DNA of 64,000 nucleotides from Mycobacterium gallinarum (GTDB lineage: Bacteria; Actinomycetota; Actinomycetes; Mycobacteriales; Mycobacteriaceae): the NCBI RefSeq assembly GCF_010726765.1, contig NZ_AP022601.1, forward strand, positions 1,860,001-1,924,000, read 5' to 3'. Of this stretch, positions 46,378 through 55,729 are shown in pieces. The first letter of the stretch is position 1; the number at the start of each line of letters is the position of its first letter. A program made the translations under genes and the position numbers. A model generated the notes under the pieces. It saw only the letters and a list, made by a program, of their open reading frames with translations, was not told where the DNA came from and did no database searches.

Positions 46378-46573
46378 GGGGCCTCCTATGTTGTCGTCTA
46401 GGAGCCCCACCCATCAGCATCTGTTCAGCGAACAGAAAAGCCCTGCTCAAAGCAGGGCCCAAAGCCGACCAGGACAGGCATCGGATGCCTGTGACCGGAC
46501 CGCTGTACCGGTATGGTCAGCGGTGGGAGTGGGACTCCACTTGCTGTCCCTGGCGTACGCCGGGACGGTCGCG
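46378..46573 (-). ncRNA. Structured infC-rpmI-rplT leader with internal terminator
   Basis: The roughly 195-nt leader between the predicted transcription start and infC folds into a run of perfect hairpins. In transcript order these are 46546-46566 (5+3 bp, one bulge), 46526-46538 (5 bp), 46499-46524 (7 bp), 46474-46492 (7 bp), 46440-46458 (8 bp, then TTTT) and 46421-46435 (6 bp). This density is far above coding DNA. It looks like a ribosomal-protein-type autoregulatory leader. No known leader family is claimed. Confidence 0.65.
46436..46458 (-). terminator. Intrinsic terminator (attenuator) inside the infC leader
   Basis: On the minus strand GCCCTGCT-TTG-AGCAGGGC is an 8-bp stem followed at once by TTTTCTGTT. 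It lies about 60 nt before the infC start and downstream of the predicted promoter, so full termination would silence the operon. Conditional termination is the natural reading. Confidence 0.7.
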
Positions 46574-46579
46574 CATGCC

Positions 46580-46585
46580 ATCCTA
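46580..46585 (-). promoter_or_regulatory. Predicted extended -10 promoter of the infC operon
   Basis: TGATAGGAT on the minus strand has the TG-N-TANNNT extended -10 form. Transcription would start near 46573. No good -35 is seen, which fits an extended -10. It lies just 6 bp from the divergent DUF1844 start codon. Confidence 0.5.
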
Positions 46586-46591
46586 TCAGGG

Positions 46592-46954
46592 ATGACCCAG
46601 GATCCCGCATCGCCTGAACCGGCGACCGAACTGCCGACCCGCGAGCTGGCCGATATCCCCGCCGTCGAGGTCATCACCCGGTCCGCCGTCATGTTGATGA
46701 GCGCCGCCGCCGAGAAGCTCGGGTTGTCGGCCGAGGATCCCGACGAGAGCCCGCACCGCGACCTCGACGAGGCGCGCCGGCTGATCACCGCGCTGGCGGG
46801 GCTGGTGACGGCGTCCGCCGAGTACCTCGGCCCCCACGCCGGACCGGTGCGCGACGGCCTGAAGAGCCTGCAGCTCGCATTCCGCGAAGCGAGCGCCGCG
46901 CCGGAGGAACCGGGTCACGGTCCCGGGGAGAAATACACCGGCCCTGTCTGGTAG
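46592..46954 (+). CDS. DUF1844 domain protein
   Basis: 120 aa. The DUF1844 core is EVITRSAVMLMSAAAEKLGL and then DLDEARRLITALAGLVTASA and LKSLQLAFREA, an all-helical domain found in many bacteria next to infC/rplT. The N-terminus is Pro/Glu-rich. ATG 46592 is the start; longer in-frame extension upstream would run through the infC leader and is not real. Divergent from infC and 45 bp before lysX. Function unknown. Confidence 0.85.
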   Translation: MTQDPASPEPATELPTRELADIPAVEVITRSAVMLMSAAAEKLGLSAEDPDESPHRDLDEARRLITALAGLVTASAEYLGPHAGPVRDGLKSLQLAFREASAAPEEPGHGPGEKYTGPVW

Positions 46955-46999
46955 CTACTCACACCAATTTGACCGGTCGAGCGAATATCCTCGCGCCTT

Positions 47000-49900
47000 A
47001 TGACCGTCACTAGCCCGGCCGGCTCAGCGAACATTGCGAAAGCCCGCCGCACCTCCGCGTTCAGGTGGGTGCCTGCCGCGGCCGGCTGGACCGTCGGCAT
47101 CATCGCCACACTGTCGCTTCTCGCGAGCGTCTCGCCGTTTTTCCGGTCGCTCATCAAGGTGCCCCGCGAGTTCGTCAACGACTACATCTTCAACTTCCCC
47201 GACACCAGCTTCGCGTGGGCGTTCGTGCTGGCGCTGCTGGCCGCGGCACTGGCGGCGCGGAAGAGCATCGCGTGGTGGATCCTCGTCGGCTACATGGTCG
47301 CCGCGGTCGGCTGGAACATCGGCGACATCGTCTCCGGCGGAGAATCGTGGCTGCAGGAGACCGGCGAGTTCATCGGTCTCGCCTTCCACGTCGCCGCCAT
47401 CGCCTTCCTTGTCTTGGCGCGCAAGGAGTTCTGGGCCAAGGTGCGCCGGGGTGCGCTGATCAAAGCGGCGGCAACGCTGGTCGCCGGATTGGTTGTCGGC
47501 ACCCTGATCGGCTGGGGCCTGCTCGAGCTCTTCCCCGGAAGCCTGGCCCGTGAGGACCGCTTCTTCTACGCGCTCAACCGCGTGGGCGCCTTTGCGGGCG
47601 CCAGCGCTGACTCGTTCAGCGGTCACCCGCACGTGTTCATCAACGCGCTGCTCGGGCTGTTCGGTGCACTGGCGCTGATGGTCGCGGCGATCGTGTTGTT
47701 CCAGTCGCAGCGCGCGGAGAACGCACTCACCGGTGAAGACGAGTCCGCGATCCGCGGACTGCTCGAGTTGTATGGCAAGAACGACTCATTGGGTTACTTC
47801 GCGACGCGCCGCGACAAGGCCGTGGTGTTCGCGCCGACTGGCCGCGCCGCCATCACCTACCGCGTGGAGGTCGGCGTCTGTCTCGCGAGCGGCGACCCGG
47901 TCGGCGACCCCAAAGCCTGGCCCCAGGCGATCGAGGCGTGGCTGCGGTTGTGCCAGGCCTACGGCTGGGCGCCCGGGGTGATGGGCGCGAGTTCGACTGG
48001 AGCCGAGGCGTTCCGCGCGGCCGGCCTCAACGCCCTGCAGTTGGGCGACGAGGCGATTCTGCATCCGGACAGCTTCCGCTTGTCGGGCCCCGACATGCGC
48101 GCGGTGCGGCAGGCGGTGACCCGCGCGCGGCGCGCCGGTGCCTCGGTGCGGATCCGCAGACATCGTGATCTCGACGCCGACGAGATGGCCGAGGTGGTCG
48201 AGCGGGCCGACACCTGGCGCGATACCGACGATGAGCGCGGGTTCTCCATGGCGTTGGGCCGGCTGGGCGACCCGGCCGACGGCGACTGCCTACTCGTGGA
48301 GGCGGTTCAGCCCGGGGCCGGCGGTGAACAGGTCGTCGCGATGCTCTCCCTGGTGCCGTGGGGCGCCAATGGGGCCTCGCTGGACCTCATGCGCCGGTCT
48401 CCGCAATCCCCCAACGGCACCATCGAGCTCATGGTCAGCGAGCTGTGCATGCAGGCCGAAGGCATTGGGGTGACGCGTGTTTCGCTGAACTTCGCGATGT
48501 TCCGCTCGGCATTCGAGCAAGGCGCCCAGCTGGGCGCGGGCCCGGTCGCACGGCTGTGGCGGGCGCTGCTGGTGTTCTTCTCCCGCTGGTGGCAGCTGGA
48601 GACGCTGTACCGCTCGAACATGAAGTATCAGCCCGAGTGGGTGCCGCGGTATGCCTGCTACGAGGACGCGCGGCTGGTCCCCCGCGTCGGCGTGGCTTCG
48701 GTGATCGCAGAAGGCTTCCTGGTGCTGCCGTTCTCCCGACGCCACGATCAGCCGCACACCGGCCACCACATCGCGGTGCCGCAGAGCATCATCGACCGCG
48801 GTCTGTTGCACCACGACGGCACCGCCCCCGACGCCGACGAACTGGAAGTCGGGTTGGACGAGGAGGAACAGTCCCGGTTGCCCGAACAGGTCCGGGTCCG
48901 GATGGCCAAGCTCAAGACATTGCAGGACAACGGCGTCGACGCGTACCCGGTCGGTGAGCAACCCAGCCACACGATCCTTGCCGCGCTCGAATCCGAGGGT
49001 GCGAGCACACTGACCGTCGCGGGCCGCGTACTGCGCATCCGCGACTACGGCGGCGTGCTGTTCGCGCAACTGCGCGACTGGTCGGGGGAAGTGCAACTGC
49101 TGCTTGACAACTCGCAGCTGAATGACGGAACGACGGCCGATTTCACGCATGCCATCGATCTGGGCGACCTGATCCAGGTGACGGGCACGATGGGTTACAG
49201 CAAGAAGGGCACGCGGTCGCTGATCGTGCTCAACTGGCGGTTGATCGGTAAATGCCTACGTCCACTGCCCGACAAATGGAAAGGGCTGACCGACCAAGAG
49301 GCGCGGGTGCGCGCCCGCTACGTCGACCTGGCCATCAACACCGAGGCCCGCGACCTGATTCGGGCGCGCAGCGGTGTTCTGCACGCGATCCGCGAAAACC
49401 TCATCAGCAAGGGGTTTTTGGAGGTCGAGACACCGATACTTCAACAGATTCACGGCGGCGCCAACGCCAGGCCGTTCCTGACGCACATCAACGCCTATGA
49501 CCTCGATCTGTATCTGCGGATCGCTCCCGAGCTCTACCTCAAGCGTCTGTGCGTGGGCGGTGTCGAGCGCGTCTTCGAGTTGGGCCGGGCATTCCGCAAC
49601 GAGGGCGTCGACTTCAGCCACAATCCGGAGTTCACGCTGCTGGAGGCCTATCAGGCGCACGCCGACTACAACGTGTGGATCGACGGCTGCCGAGAGTTGA
49701 TCCAGAACGCCGCGCAGGCCGCCAACGGAGCGCAGGTCTTCCTGCGTCCCCGCGACGACGGCACACTGGAACCCGTTGACATTTCAGGTGAGTGGACGGT
49801 CAAGACCGTGCACGAGGCGGTGTCGGAGGCGCTGGGCGAACAGATCGGGCCCGAGACGGACCTGACGACGCTACGCAGGCTGTGCGACGGCGCGAGGATC

Positions 49901-50332
49901 CCCTATTTGACCCACTGGGACTCCGGTGCGGTGGTGCTCGAACTGTACGAGCACCTCGTCGAGGACCGCACCGAAGCGCCCACGTTCTACAAGGACTTCC
50001 CCACGTCGGTGTCGCCGCTGACGAGGCCGCACCGCAGCATTCCCGGCGTGGCAGAACGGTGGGACCTGGTGGCGTGGGGTGTCGAATTGGGCACTGCGTA
50101 CAGCGAGTTGACCGATCCCGTCGAGCAGCGGCGCCGACTGCAGGAACAGTCGCTGCTGGCCTCGGGCGGTGACCCCGAGGCCATGGAACTCGACGAGGAC
50201 TTCCTGCAGGCGATGGAATACGCGATGCCGCCGACCGGTGGCCTCGGCATGGGTGTGGACCGCGTCGTCATGCTGATCACCGGCCGCAGCATCCGCGAAA
50301 CGCTGCCGTTCCCCTTGGCCAAACCGCGTTAG
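47000..50332 (+). CDS. lysX: Bifunctional lysylphosphatidylglycerol synthetase / lysyl-tRNA synthetase
   Basis: 1110 aa, three parts. Residues about 20-235 are seven or so membrane helices. Residues about 250-590 form the MprF-type transferase domain ([38 protein letters not shown]). Residues about 640-1107 form a lysyl-tRNA synthetase with an OB fold and class II motifs [20 protein letters not shown] and [16 protein letters not shown]. It charges lysine and transfers it to phosphatidylglycerol, giving resistance to cationic peptides. TATCCT lies 8 nt before ATG 47000, so the mRNA is leaderless or nearly so. Confidence 0.96.
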   Translation: MTVTSPAGSANIAKARRTSAFRWVPAAAGWTVGIIATLSLLASVSPFFRSLIKVPREFVNDYIFNFPDTSFAWAFVLALLAAALAARKSIAWWILVGYMVAAVGWNIGDIVSGGESWLQETGEFIGLAFHVAAIAFLVLARKEFWAKVRRGALIKAAATLVAGLVVGTLIGWGLLELFPGSLAREDRFFYALNRVGAFAGASADSFSGHPHVFINALLGLFGALALMVAAIVLFQSQRAENALTGEDESAIRGLLELYGKNDSLGYFATRRDKAVVFAPTGRAAITYRVEVGVCLASGDPVGDPKAWPQAIEAWLRLCQAYGWAPGVMGASSTGAEAFRAAGLNALQLGDEAILHPDSFRLSGPDMRAVRQAVTRARRAGASVRIRRHRDLDADEMAEVVERADTWRDTDDERGFSMALGRLGDPADGDCLLVEAVQPGAGGEQVVAMLSLVPWGANGASLDLMRRSPQSPNGTIELMVSELCMQAEGIGVTRVSLNFAMFRSAFEQGAQLGAGPVARLWRALLVFFSRWWQLETLYRSNMKYQPEWVPRYACYEDARLVPRVGVASVIAEGFLVLPFSRRHDQPHTGHHIAVPQSIIDRGLLHHDGTAPDADELEVGLDEEEQSRLPEQVRVRMAKLKTLQDNGVDAYPVGEQPSHTILAALESEGASTLTVAGRVLRIRDYGGVLFAQLRDWSGEVQLLLDNSQLNDGTTADFTHAIDLGDLIQVTGTMGYSKKGTRSLIVLNWRLIGKCLRPLPDKWKGLTDQEARVRARYVDLAINTEARDLIRARSGVLHAIRENLISKGFLEVETPILQQIHGGANARPFLTHINAYDLDLYLRIAPELYLKRLCVGGVERVFELGRAFRNEGVDFSHNPEFTLLEAYQAHADYNVWIDGCRELIQNAAQAANGAQVFLRPRDDGTLEPVDISGEWTVKTVHEAVSEALGEQIGPETDLTTLRRLCDGARIPYLTHWDSGAVVLELYEHLVEDRTEAPTFYKDFPTSVSPLTRPHRSIPGVAERWDLVAWGVELGTAYSELTDPVEQRRRLQEQSLLASGGDPEAMELDEDFLQAMEYAMPPTGGLGMGVDRVVMLITGRSIRETLPFPLAKPR

Positions 50333-50436
50333 TCGGCGCGCGACTCAGCTCCTAACGCCAGCCCAACAGCCGAATTGATCAACTGTTCTCGGGTCGGAAA
50401 ATCGCGCAGCCGCGCGCCAAACTGATTGGAGAACAG

Positions 50437-50664
50437 ATGATCCCACGTAGAGCAGCAGGCAGCCTCGCCACGGTGGCCGTACTGGCATGTGCGCCTCTTC
50501 TTTTCGGCACGGCTACCGCCACCGCAGATCCCGGAATCGGCTGGGGTGCACCAGGCCCCGGCATCCTGCCCGGACCGGGACTGGGAGGCTTCGGCGGACC
50601 GGCCTCCGGACTCGGACTGCTACCCGGACTTGGCTTCGGAGCACCAGGACCGGGGGTGTTCTGA
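50437..50664 (+). CDS. Small secreted Gly/Pro-rich protein
   Basis: 75 aa. A signal peptide (MIPRRAAGSLATVAVLACAP, cleavage expected after ATATA near residue 30) leads to a mature part of about 45 residues made almost only of Gly, Pro, Leu, Phe and Ala with repeats of the type GPGxLPGPGLGGFGGP. GGAGA precedes ATG 50437. Its TGA overlaps the next ATG (TGATG), so it is translated together with the hemophore-like protein. It could be exported to the cell wall with it. No family recognised. Confidence 0.7.
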   Translation: MIPRRAAGSLATVAVLACAPLLFGTATATADPGIGWGAPGPGILPGPGLGGFGGPASGLGLLPGLGFGAPGPGVF

Positions 50665-51029
50665 TGCCACGCGTGATTCTCGGCGTCCTCGGGCTAGCGG
50701 GGGCCATATCGCTGATGACGGCGGCGCCTGCTTCGGCGCAGCCCGTCGGTCCGCTCATCGAAACCACTTGTAGCTACGCGCAGATCGAGGCGGCCCTGCA
50801 GGTCGAGGCACCCGAGGCGTCGGGACGGCTTGCCGAACGCCCCGATGCGCAGGCGAAGATCCAGGAACTCCTGGCGCTGCCGATCGACCAACGACGGCAG
50901 CGGGTGAAGTCCTTCATGGACCGCAATCCAGATGTGGCGTCGATGATTGCGCAGAAGCGCAATACGCCCGAGGGACAGGACAAGCTGATGAAGATGCAGC
51001 GCGTCGCTGACACGTGTCACAACTATTGA
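50664..51029 (+). CDS. Hemophore-like secreted protein
   Basis: 121 aa. Signal peptide of about 27 residues ending APASAQP, then a small helical domain with one N-terminal (TTCSYAQIEAAL) and one C-terminal Cys (ADTCHNY), the disulfide arrangement of the mycobacterial haem-binding (Rv0203-like) family. Internal pattern LLALPIDQRRQRVKSFMDRN also fits. Expected in the periplasm or outside the cell, binding heme or a similar ligand; heme binding itself is inferred. Its 3' end overlaps the histidine kinase gene on the other strand by 7 bp. Confidence 0.82.
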   Translation: MPRVILGVLGLAGAISLMTAAPASAQPVGPLIETTCSYAQIEAALQVEAPEASGRLAERPDAQAKIQELLALPIDQRRQRVKSFMDRNPDVASMIAQKRNTPEGQDKLMKMQRVADTCHNY

Positions 51030-52186
51030 TCGCTCGAGCCGACGAACGTGACGGTGAGCCCGCCATCCGGGCGGGCCACCGCACGGACCTCACCGCCGTG
51101 CGCGGTGGCGATCGACCGCACGATCGACAGGCCCAGTCCGGCCCCTCGACTCGTCGGGCCGTCGTTCGAGGTTCGGTCATTGACGCCCAAACGATGAAAG
51201 GGCTCGAATATCCCGTTGACTGCCGACTGCGGGATCACCGATCCCGAGTTTTCGACCGACAGCCGGCATACTCCGTCACCGTTCGACACCGACACGACCG
51301 CCCACCCTGCTTCAGCGCGGTTGTACCGGATCGCATTGTCGATCAGGTTCCCCACCAAGCGCTCCAGCAGATCCGGATCACCGGTGATATACGAAGGAGT
51401 GAGCCTCGTGGTGATCTCGACGCCCGCCTCCGTAGCGGCGGCTTCCGACAGGGCGACCGCGCGGCGTGCGATGTCGGCGAGATCGACCCGCACGCGGCGG
51501 GCGAGCTGTTGCTGACTGCTCGCCAGCACCAGCAGGCCGTCGATCAGCCGCTCATGACGGCGATTGACGTCAAGCAACGTAGCTCCCAGTCGGCGCGTCG
51601 ACTCGGGGGCGTCGGGGTCGTCGATGGCAACCTCGATCAGGGTGCGGTTGATCGTCAGCGGGGTCTTCAGTTCGTGAGACGCGTTGGCGACGAAGCGGCG
51701 TTGACCGTCGAAAGCATGATCCAGGCGCTCCAGCATCGCGTCGAACGTGTCTGCGAGGTCTTTGATCTCGTCATCGGGCCCGTCTAGCCCAATCCGCTCG
51801 TGCAGGCTGCGATCCGCCACTCGCCTTGCTGTGGTGGTGATCTGATGCAGTGGCTGCAGTGCGCGACCGGCCAGCAGCCAGCCGAATCCGCCCGCAGCCA
51901 AGCCGACGACACCCAACGACACGAAGGACCATGTCAGCATTCCGCGTTTGATGTCCTCGCGTTGTTGTTCCGCCTGCGCAACGAAGGCGGACACCAGATT
52001 CTCGGCGACAGGACGCTCCCGGAGCCCGCGTTCGGCCAGAAACTGCTTGACCAAAGTCTGTGCACCGGCGCCAGGGCGACGGTCCATCGACTGGTCCAGG
52101 TAGAAGTACATCAGCGCGATCAGCACCGCTCCTGCGATGAAGAAAGCCGTCGCGTACAGCACTGTGAGGCGCACCCTGATGGTCAT
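51023..52186 (-). CDS. Sensor histidine kinase
   Basis: 387 aa. Two membrane helices (about residues 7-29 and 83-107) enclose a short extracytoplasmic sensor of about 55 residues. A HAMP domain follows (LAGRALQPLHQITTTARRVA), then the dimerisation domain with the phospho-acceptor His in FVANASHELKTPL, and the ATPase N box NLIDNAIRYN and G boxes (GAGLGLSIVRSI). ATG 52186 overlaps the response regulator stop by four bases. Signal unknown. Confidence 0.94.
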   Translation of the reverse strand: MTIRVRLTVLYATAFFIAGAVLIALMYFYLDQSMDRRPGAGAQTLVKQFLAERGLRERPVAENLVSAFVAQAEQQREDIKRGMLTWSFVSLGVVGLAAGGFGWLLAGRALQPLHQITTTARRVADRSLHERIGLDGPDDEIKDLADTFDAMLERLDHAFDGQRRFVANASHELKTPLTINRTLIEVAIDDPDAPESTRRLGATLLDVNRRHERLIDGLLVLASSQQQLARRVRVDLADIARRAVALSEAAATEAGVEITTRLTPSYITGDPDLLERLVGNLIDNAIRYNRAEAGWAVVSVSNGDGVCRLSVENSGSVIPQSAVNGIFEPFHRLGVNDRTSNDGPTSRGAGLGLSIVRSIATAHGGEVRAVARPDGGLTVTFVGSSDQ

Positions 52187-52839
52187 GGGATGCGATACCC
52201 CACGCCGGCCTCGGTTTCGATCACGTGCGGCTCGCCAAGTTTTCGGCGCACCATCATGATCGTGTAGCGGACGACGCCGGTGAACGGATCGATGTGTTCG
52301 TCCCACGCTTTTTCCAACAGATGCTCGGCAGACACCACGCCTCCCTCAGCGCGCAACAACTCAGCTAGCACCGCAAACTCCTTGGGCGTCAACGAAATCG
52401 GTCTCTCCCCGCGCGACACTGTGCGCCGATGAGGATCTAGTCGGATACCGCCACGTTCCAGCACCGGAGAGACCGCGGGCCGCGACCGCCGACACAGGGC
52501 ATGGACGCGCGCCACGAGTTCGGCGAACGCGAAGGGTTTCGTGAGGTAGTCGTCGGCGCCAAGCTGCAGGCCACTGACTCGCTCAGCGACGGCCGTGGCC
52601 GCCGTCAGCATCAGGATTCTGGCCGTCGCGCCCGAATCGGTCAGTTGAGCACATACGAAATCGCCGGAGACGGTCGGAAGATCACGATCCAACACGATGA
52701 CGTCATAATCGTTGACTGCCGCCCGCTCGAGAGCGGCGTCTCCGTCGTAGGCCACATCCACGGCGATCGCGTGGCGGCGCAGCCCAGCCGCGATGGCGTC
52801 GGCCAGCAGCTGCTCATCCTCGACAACCAGAACGCGCAT
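52183..52839 (-). CDS. OmpR/PhoB family response regulator
   Basis: 218 aa. Receiver domain with acidic pocket VVEDEQ, phospho-acceptor Asp in VIVLDRDLP and Lys in YLTKPF; DNA-binding winged helix with ISLTPKEFAVLAELL and RYTIMMVRRKL. ATG 52839 gives the canonical MRVLVVEDEQ; an in-frame start 15 bp upstream is less likely. It precedes the kinase in one operon. Confidence 0.95.
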   Translation of the reverse strand: MRVLVVEDEQLLADAIAAGLRRHAIAVDVAYDGDAALERAAVNDYDVIVLDRDLPTVSGDFVCAQLTDSGATARILMLTAATAVAERVSGLQLGADDYLTKPFAFAELVARVHALCRRSRPAVSPVLERGGIRLDPHRRTVSRGERPISLTPKEFAVLAELLRAEGGVVSAEHLLEKAWDEHIDPFTGVVRYTIMMVRRKLGEPHVIETEAGVGYRIP

Positions 52840-52863
52840 ACCAATATGGTGCACGTCAGACGC

Positions 52864-52881
52864 GTTAGGTCCCTGTTAGGT
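52864..52881. promoter_or_regulatory. Direct repeat, likely response-regulator site
   Basis: GTTAGGT-CCCT-GTTAGGT places two identical heptamers exactly 11 bp apart, the spacing used by OmpR/PhoB-type regulators. It lies 25 bp upstream of the response regulator start and 58 bp upstream of the divergent esterase gene, so it could serve both. Confidence 0.55.
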
Positions 52882-52938
52882 GCATGCCCGCAGCTTGCTC
52901 ACAGCGGAGCACAAGGATTGGCAGTCACTCTTGTGGCC

Positions 52939-54288
52939 GTGACGCTCCGCGACCTGCTGCGCCACCATTCGTCGCTGCTGCACGGCTGGATTCCGATCAC
53001 GGTCCAGGTCCTGGCCGGCATCGCGCTGGTGGCGGCCATCTACTGGGGTATCCGACGTTGGCGATACGTATGGGTGCCGTGGGCGGTGCTGTGCGGGGTG
53101 GCCCTGACCGCGGCCGCCTACTGGTATGTCGAATCAGAAGGCCTCGCGGGCAATCCCGCACCCGCCGGGCTCTGGGTGTGGATCGGGCTGACGGGAACCG
53201 CGGCGGGCGTCCTGGTGGCCGGCTGGCGCGGAGCGCAGTGGTGGCGGCGTGCGGTGGCGGCCTCCGCGGTGCCGCTGTGCCTGCTGTGTGCCGCGTTCTC
53301 ACTCAACCTGTGGACCGGGTACTTCCCCACCGTCCAAACAGCGTGGAATCAGCTCACCGCGGGTCCGCTGCCTGACCAGACAGATCAGGTGACCGTCCTG
53401 GCGTTGCAGCACCGCCACCAGATTCCCGCGAAAGGCACCGTGGTAGCGGTGCAGATCGGAGACGGGGCGTCAGGGTTCAAACATCGCGACGAACTCGTCT
53501 ATCTGCCTCCGGCCTGGTACGCCACCGACCCTCCGCCACCCATGCCGACGATCATGATGATCGGCGGCGAGTTCAACACCCCCGCCGACTGGGTACGAAT
53601 CGGGAACGCGGTGACCGTCGCGGACAACTTTGCAGCGGCCCACGGCGGGAATGCGCCGGTGCTCGTATTCGTCGACGCCGGCGGCACATTCAACAACGAC
53701 ACCGAGTGCGTCAACGGCAGCCGTGGCAATGTCGCCGACCACCTCACCAAAGACGTTGTCCCGTTTATGGTTTCGAAGTTCGGCGTGAGCGCCCACCGGG
53801 ACAACTGGGGCGTGGTGGGCTGGTCGATGGGCGGCACGTGCGCCGTCGACCTGGCTGTCATGCATCCCGACATGTTCGGCGCATTCGAGGACATCGCCGG
53901 CGACATCGCGCCCAACTCGGGGACGAAAGACGAGACCATCTCACGGCTGTTCGGCGGCAACGCCGCGGCCTATGCGTCCTTCGATCCCACCACCGTCATC
54001 ACGCGACACGGCCGCTACGACGGTGTGGCCGGCTGGTTCGCCGTCAACAGCGAAGCGGCCCCTGCGCAGAGTTCGGCCGCGAACTCGCTGTGCTCACTAG
54101 GCGACGCCAACGGGATCAGCTGCGCGGTCGTCGTGCAACCCGGTAAGCACGACTGGCCCTTCGCATCACAGGCCTTCGCGACCGCACTGCCCTGGATGGC
54201 CGGTCAACTCCTCACCCCCGCCGCTCCCCATGTGCCGTTGCCCGCACCACCCCCACCTCCGCCGATCGTTCAGGTGGCCGCGAGGTAG
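52939..54288 (+). CDS. Membrane-anchored esterase (alpha/beta hydrolase, PF00756 type)
   Basis: 449 aa. Four membrane helices in the first 130 residues (e.g. VQVLAGIALVAAIYWGI, AVPLCLLCAAFSLNL) precede an alpha/beta hydrolase domain. The nucleophile elbow is GWSMGGTCAVD and the catalytic His is probably in KHDWPFA. The C-terminus is proline-rich. The fold is that of the mycolyltransferase/esterase D group, so an envelope lipid substrate is plausible. GTG 52939 is my choice; GTG 52933 is also in frame. Divergent from the two-component genes. Confidence 0.85.
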   Translation: MTLRDLLRHHSSLLHGWIPITVQVLAGIALVAAIYWGIRRWRYVWVPWAVLCGVALTAAAYWYVESEGLAGNPAPAGLWVWIGLTGTAAGVLVAGWRGAQWWRRAVAASAVPLCLLCAAFSLNLWTGYFPTVQTAWNQLTAGPLPDQTDQVTVLALQHRHQIPAKGTVVAVQIGDGASGFKHRDELVYLPPAWYATDPPPPMPTIMMIGGEFNTPADWVRIGNAVTVADNFAAAHGGNAPVLVFVDAGGTFNNDTECVNGSRGNVADHLTKDVVPFMVSKFGVSAHRDNWGVVGWSMGGTCAVDLAVMHPDMFGAFEDIAGDIAPNSGTKDETISRLFGGNAAAYASFDPTTVITRHGRYDGVAGWFAVNSEAAPAQSSAANSLCSLGDANGISCAVVVQPGKHDWPFASQAFATALPWMAGQLLTPAAPHVPLPAPPPPPPIVQVAAR

Positions 54289-54292
54289 CGGG

Positions 54293-54298
54293 TAGCGT
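54293..54298 (+). promoter_or_regulatory. -10 box of the 113-aa gene
   Basis: TAGCGT lies 7 nt before ATG 54306, supporting that start over the GTG at 54297, which lies inside the -10 box. Confidence 0.55.
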
Positions 54299-54305
54299 GG
54301 ACCGC

Positions 54306-54647
54306 ATGCCGGACGAACCAGCCCGAGAGCCGGAAGTGATCGTCGATCCCGTCATCGAGCCCACTGTCGAGCCCGATCCGGCGCCCGCGGCCACCCCCGC
54401 GACGAGCACCCCGCCGGCCCCCGCCGAACCCGAGGACACGGGCTATACCGCGGGCGGTGTCCCGACGTTCGATTCGGTGCGCGAGAAGATCGAGACCCGC
54501 TACGGCACGGCGATCGGCGCCGCGGAACTCGATGCCGAAACTCCGGAGGGCCGCACTGTCGAGGAGCAGTACGAAGCGCGCCAGCGTGCTGCGGCCGAAC
54601 GGCTCGCGCAGATCCGTGAATCCATGCGCAAACCCGAGTCTCAGTAG
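54306..54647 (+). CDS. Acidic proline-rich mycobacterial protein of unknown function
   Basis: 113 aa. The first 45 residues are almost only Pro, Glu, Ala, Asp, Val and Thr. The C-terminal half is a structured charged segment (PTFDSVREKIETRYGTAIGA, TVEEQYEARQRAAAERLAQI) likely to form long helices. No signal peptide or membrane segment. The last 7 bp overlap the convergent 362-aa gene. The C-terminal pattern looks conserved in style; function unknown. Confidence 0.78.
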   Translation: MPDEPAREPEVIVDPVIEPTVEPDPAPAATPATSTPPAPAEPEDTGYTAGGVPTFDSVREKIETRYGTAIGAAELDAETPEGRTVEEQYEARQRAAAERLAQIRESMRKPESQ

Positions 54648-55729
54648 TCGGATTCGGCGGCCAGGACCTCGGCGAGGTAGGCGTCGTCGGCCGGTGAGGC
54701 CAACCGCGACCGCGCGAAGTCCCGAATCCGCTCGCGCGTCTGCGCCGACTCCCCGCCGCCGGCGCCGACCGTCAGCGTGGTAACGCGCCAATCATGGTCC
54801 CACGCCGACGATTCCGCTATCGACTGCTGATCGGGGCCCACGACGGGGAACGACGCACGCCCGTCGGCCCCGAGCGCTCCGTCACCTCCGAAAGCACCGG
54901 AGCGCAGTCGGACCGGCACGCCGTTGGGCGAGCCCAGTCCCGACAACTCCACGCGGACAGTTGCCGTTACAGCGTCGTCGGCAGACTCGACGCTCCAACT
55001 AACGGTGTTCTCGGCCGCGTCGAACACACCGGCGGGAACAGCTGACCAGTGCACTGAGCCGGCACCCGTTGCAACAGTCGCCGTCGTTGTCCGTCCACCA
55101 TCCCCGCCCGCAGCCAGTGCGTAATCGTCCCTGCGACCGGATCGCACAGACGTGTCGAAGACGATGCCCACCTCGTCGGCGAGGTCGGTGCACTTCTCCA
55201 CCAGCTCGACGACGCGCGGATCACCTTCTTGGACATGGGCGTTGAGCGCGGCGACGTGCGGCCGCAACACCTCGGCAACATCCGAGTCGAAGGTGTCGTC
55301 GGAGAAGAAGTCCTCCGCGGCGACCGTGAGTATCGCGATCTCCGCATCCAGCAACGCCGCATCGAGCGCCGCGATCCCATCACGCTGGCTCGCCGGCCAC
55401 CACCGTCGCAACCAATGGCCGAACGCCAACCGCCGCAACAGGTCCAGCGAGCCCGGCAACACATTCACCCCCGCCAGGTCCACCGCCCGCGCATCGTCGG
55501 GTGGAGCGTGATCGACTGTGGACGCGACGGCGCGATGCCCGTCCTCGCCCACCACGCGCCACAACCAGTCCGCCCTGGCGGGATCGGTGAACGTGATCTG
55601 CGGATCAGCGGACGGATCGTCGACGGTCCACGACAGCACCGCGCCACTGACCTCGAGTACGGCGTGCACCGGAGAAGGTGCGGCGGAGGGTCCCGTACTC
55701 CACAGCCCGGAATCGGACATCAACTTCAT
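54641..55729 (-). CDS. Unknown protein, second gene of a coupled pair
   Basis: 362 aa, acidic, no signal peptide or clear membrane helix. The N-terminal 150 residues look beta-rich with tryptophans (VLSWTVDDPSADPQITFTD, WLWRVVGEDG), followed by an alpha-helical centre (LLRRLAFGHWLRRWWP, AALDAALLDAEIAIL) and a beta-rich C-terminal third. ATG 55729 overlaps the stop of the 436-aa gene by four bases, so the two products probably work together. No family recognised. Confidence 0.8.
   Translation of the reverse strand: MKLMSDSGLWSTGPSAAPSPVHAVLEVSGAVLSWTVDDPSADPQITFTDPARADWLWRVVGEDGHRAVASTVDHAPPDDARAVDLAGVNVLPGSLDLLRRLAFGHWLRRWWPASQRDGIAALDAALLDAEIAILTVAAEDFFSDDTFDSDVAEVLRPHVAALNAHVQEGDPRVVELVEKCTDLADEVGIVFDTSVRSGRRDDYALAAGGDGGRTTTATVATGAGSVHWSAVPAGVFDAAENTVSWSVESADDAVTATVRVELSGLGSPNGVPVRLRSGAFGGDGALGADGRASFPVVGPDQQSIAESSAWDHDWRVTTLTVGAGGGESAQTRERIRDFARSRLASPADDAYLAEVLAAESDY

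Noticed and set aside
46199..46591. In-frame N-terminal extension of the DUF1844 gene
   Set aside because: It would run through the infC start, SD and structured leader; the Ser/Arg-rich sequence is not protein-like.
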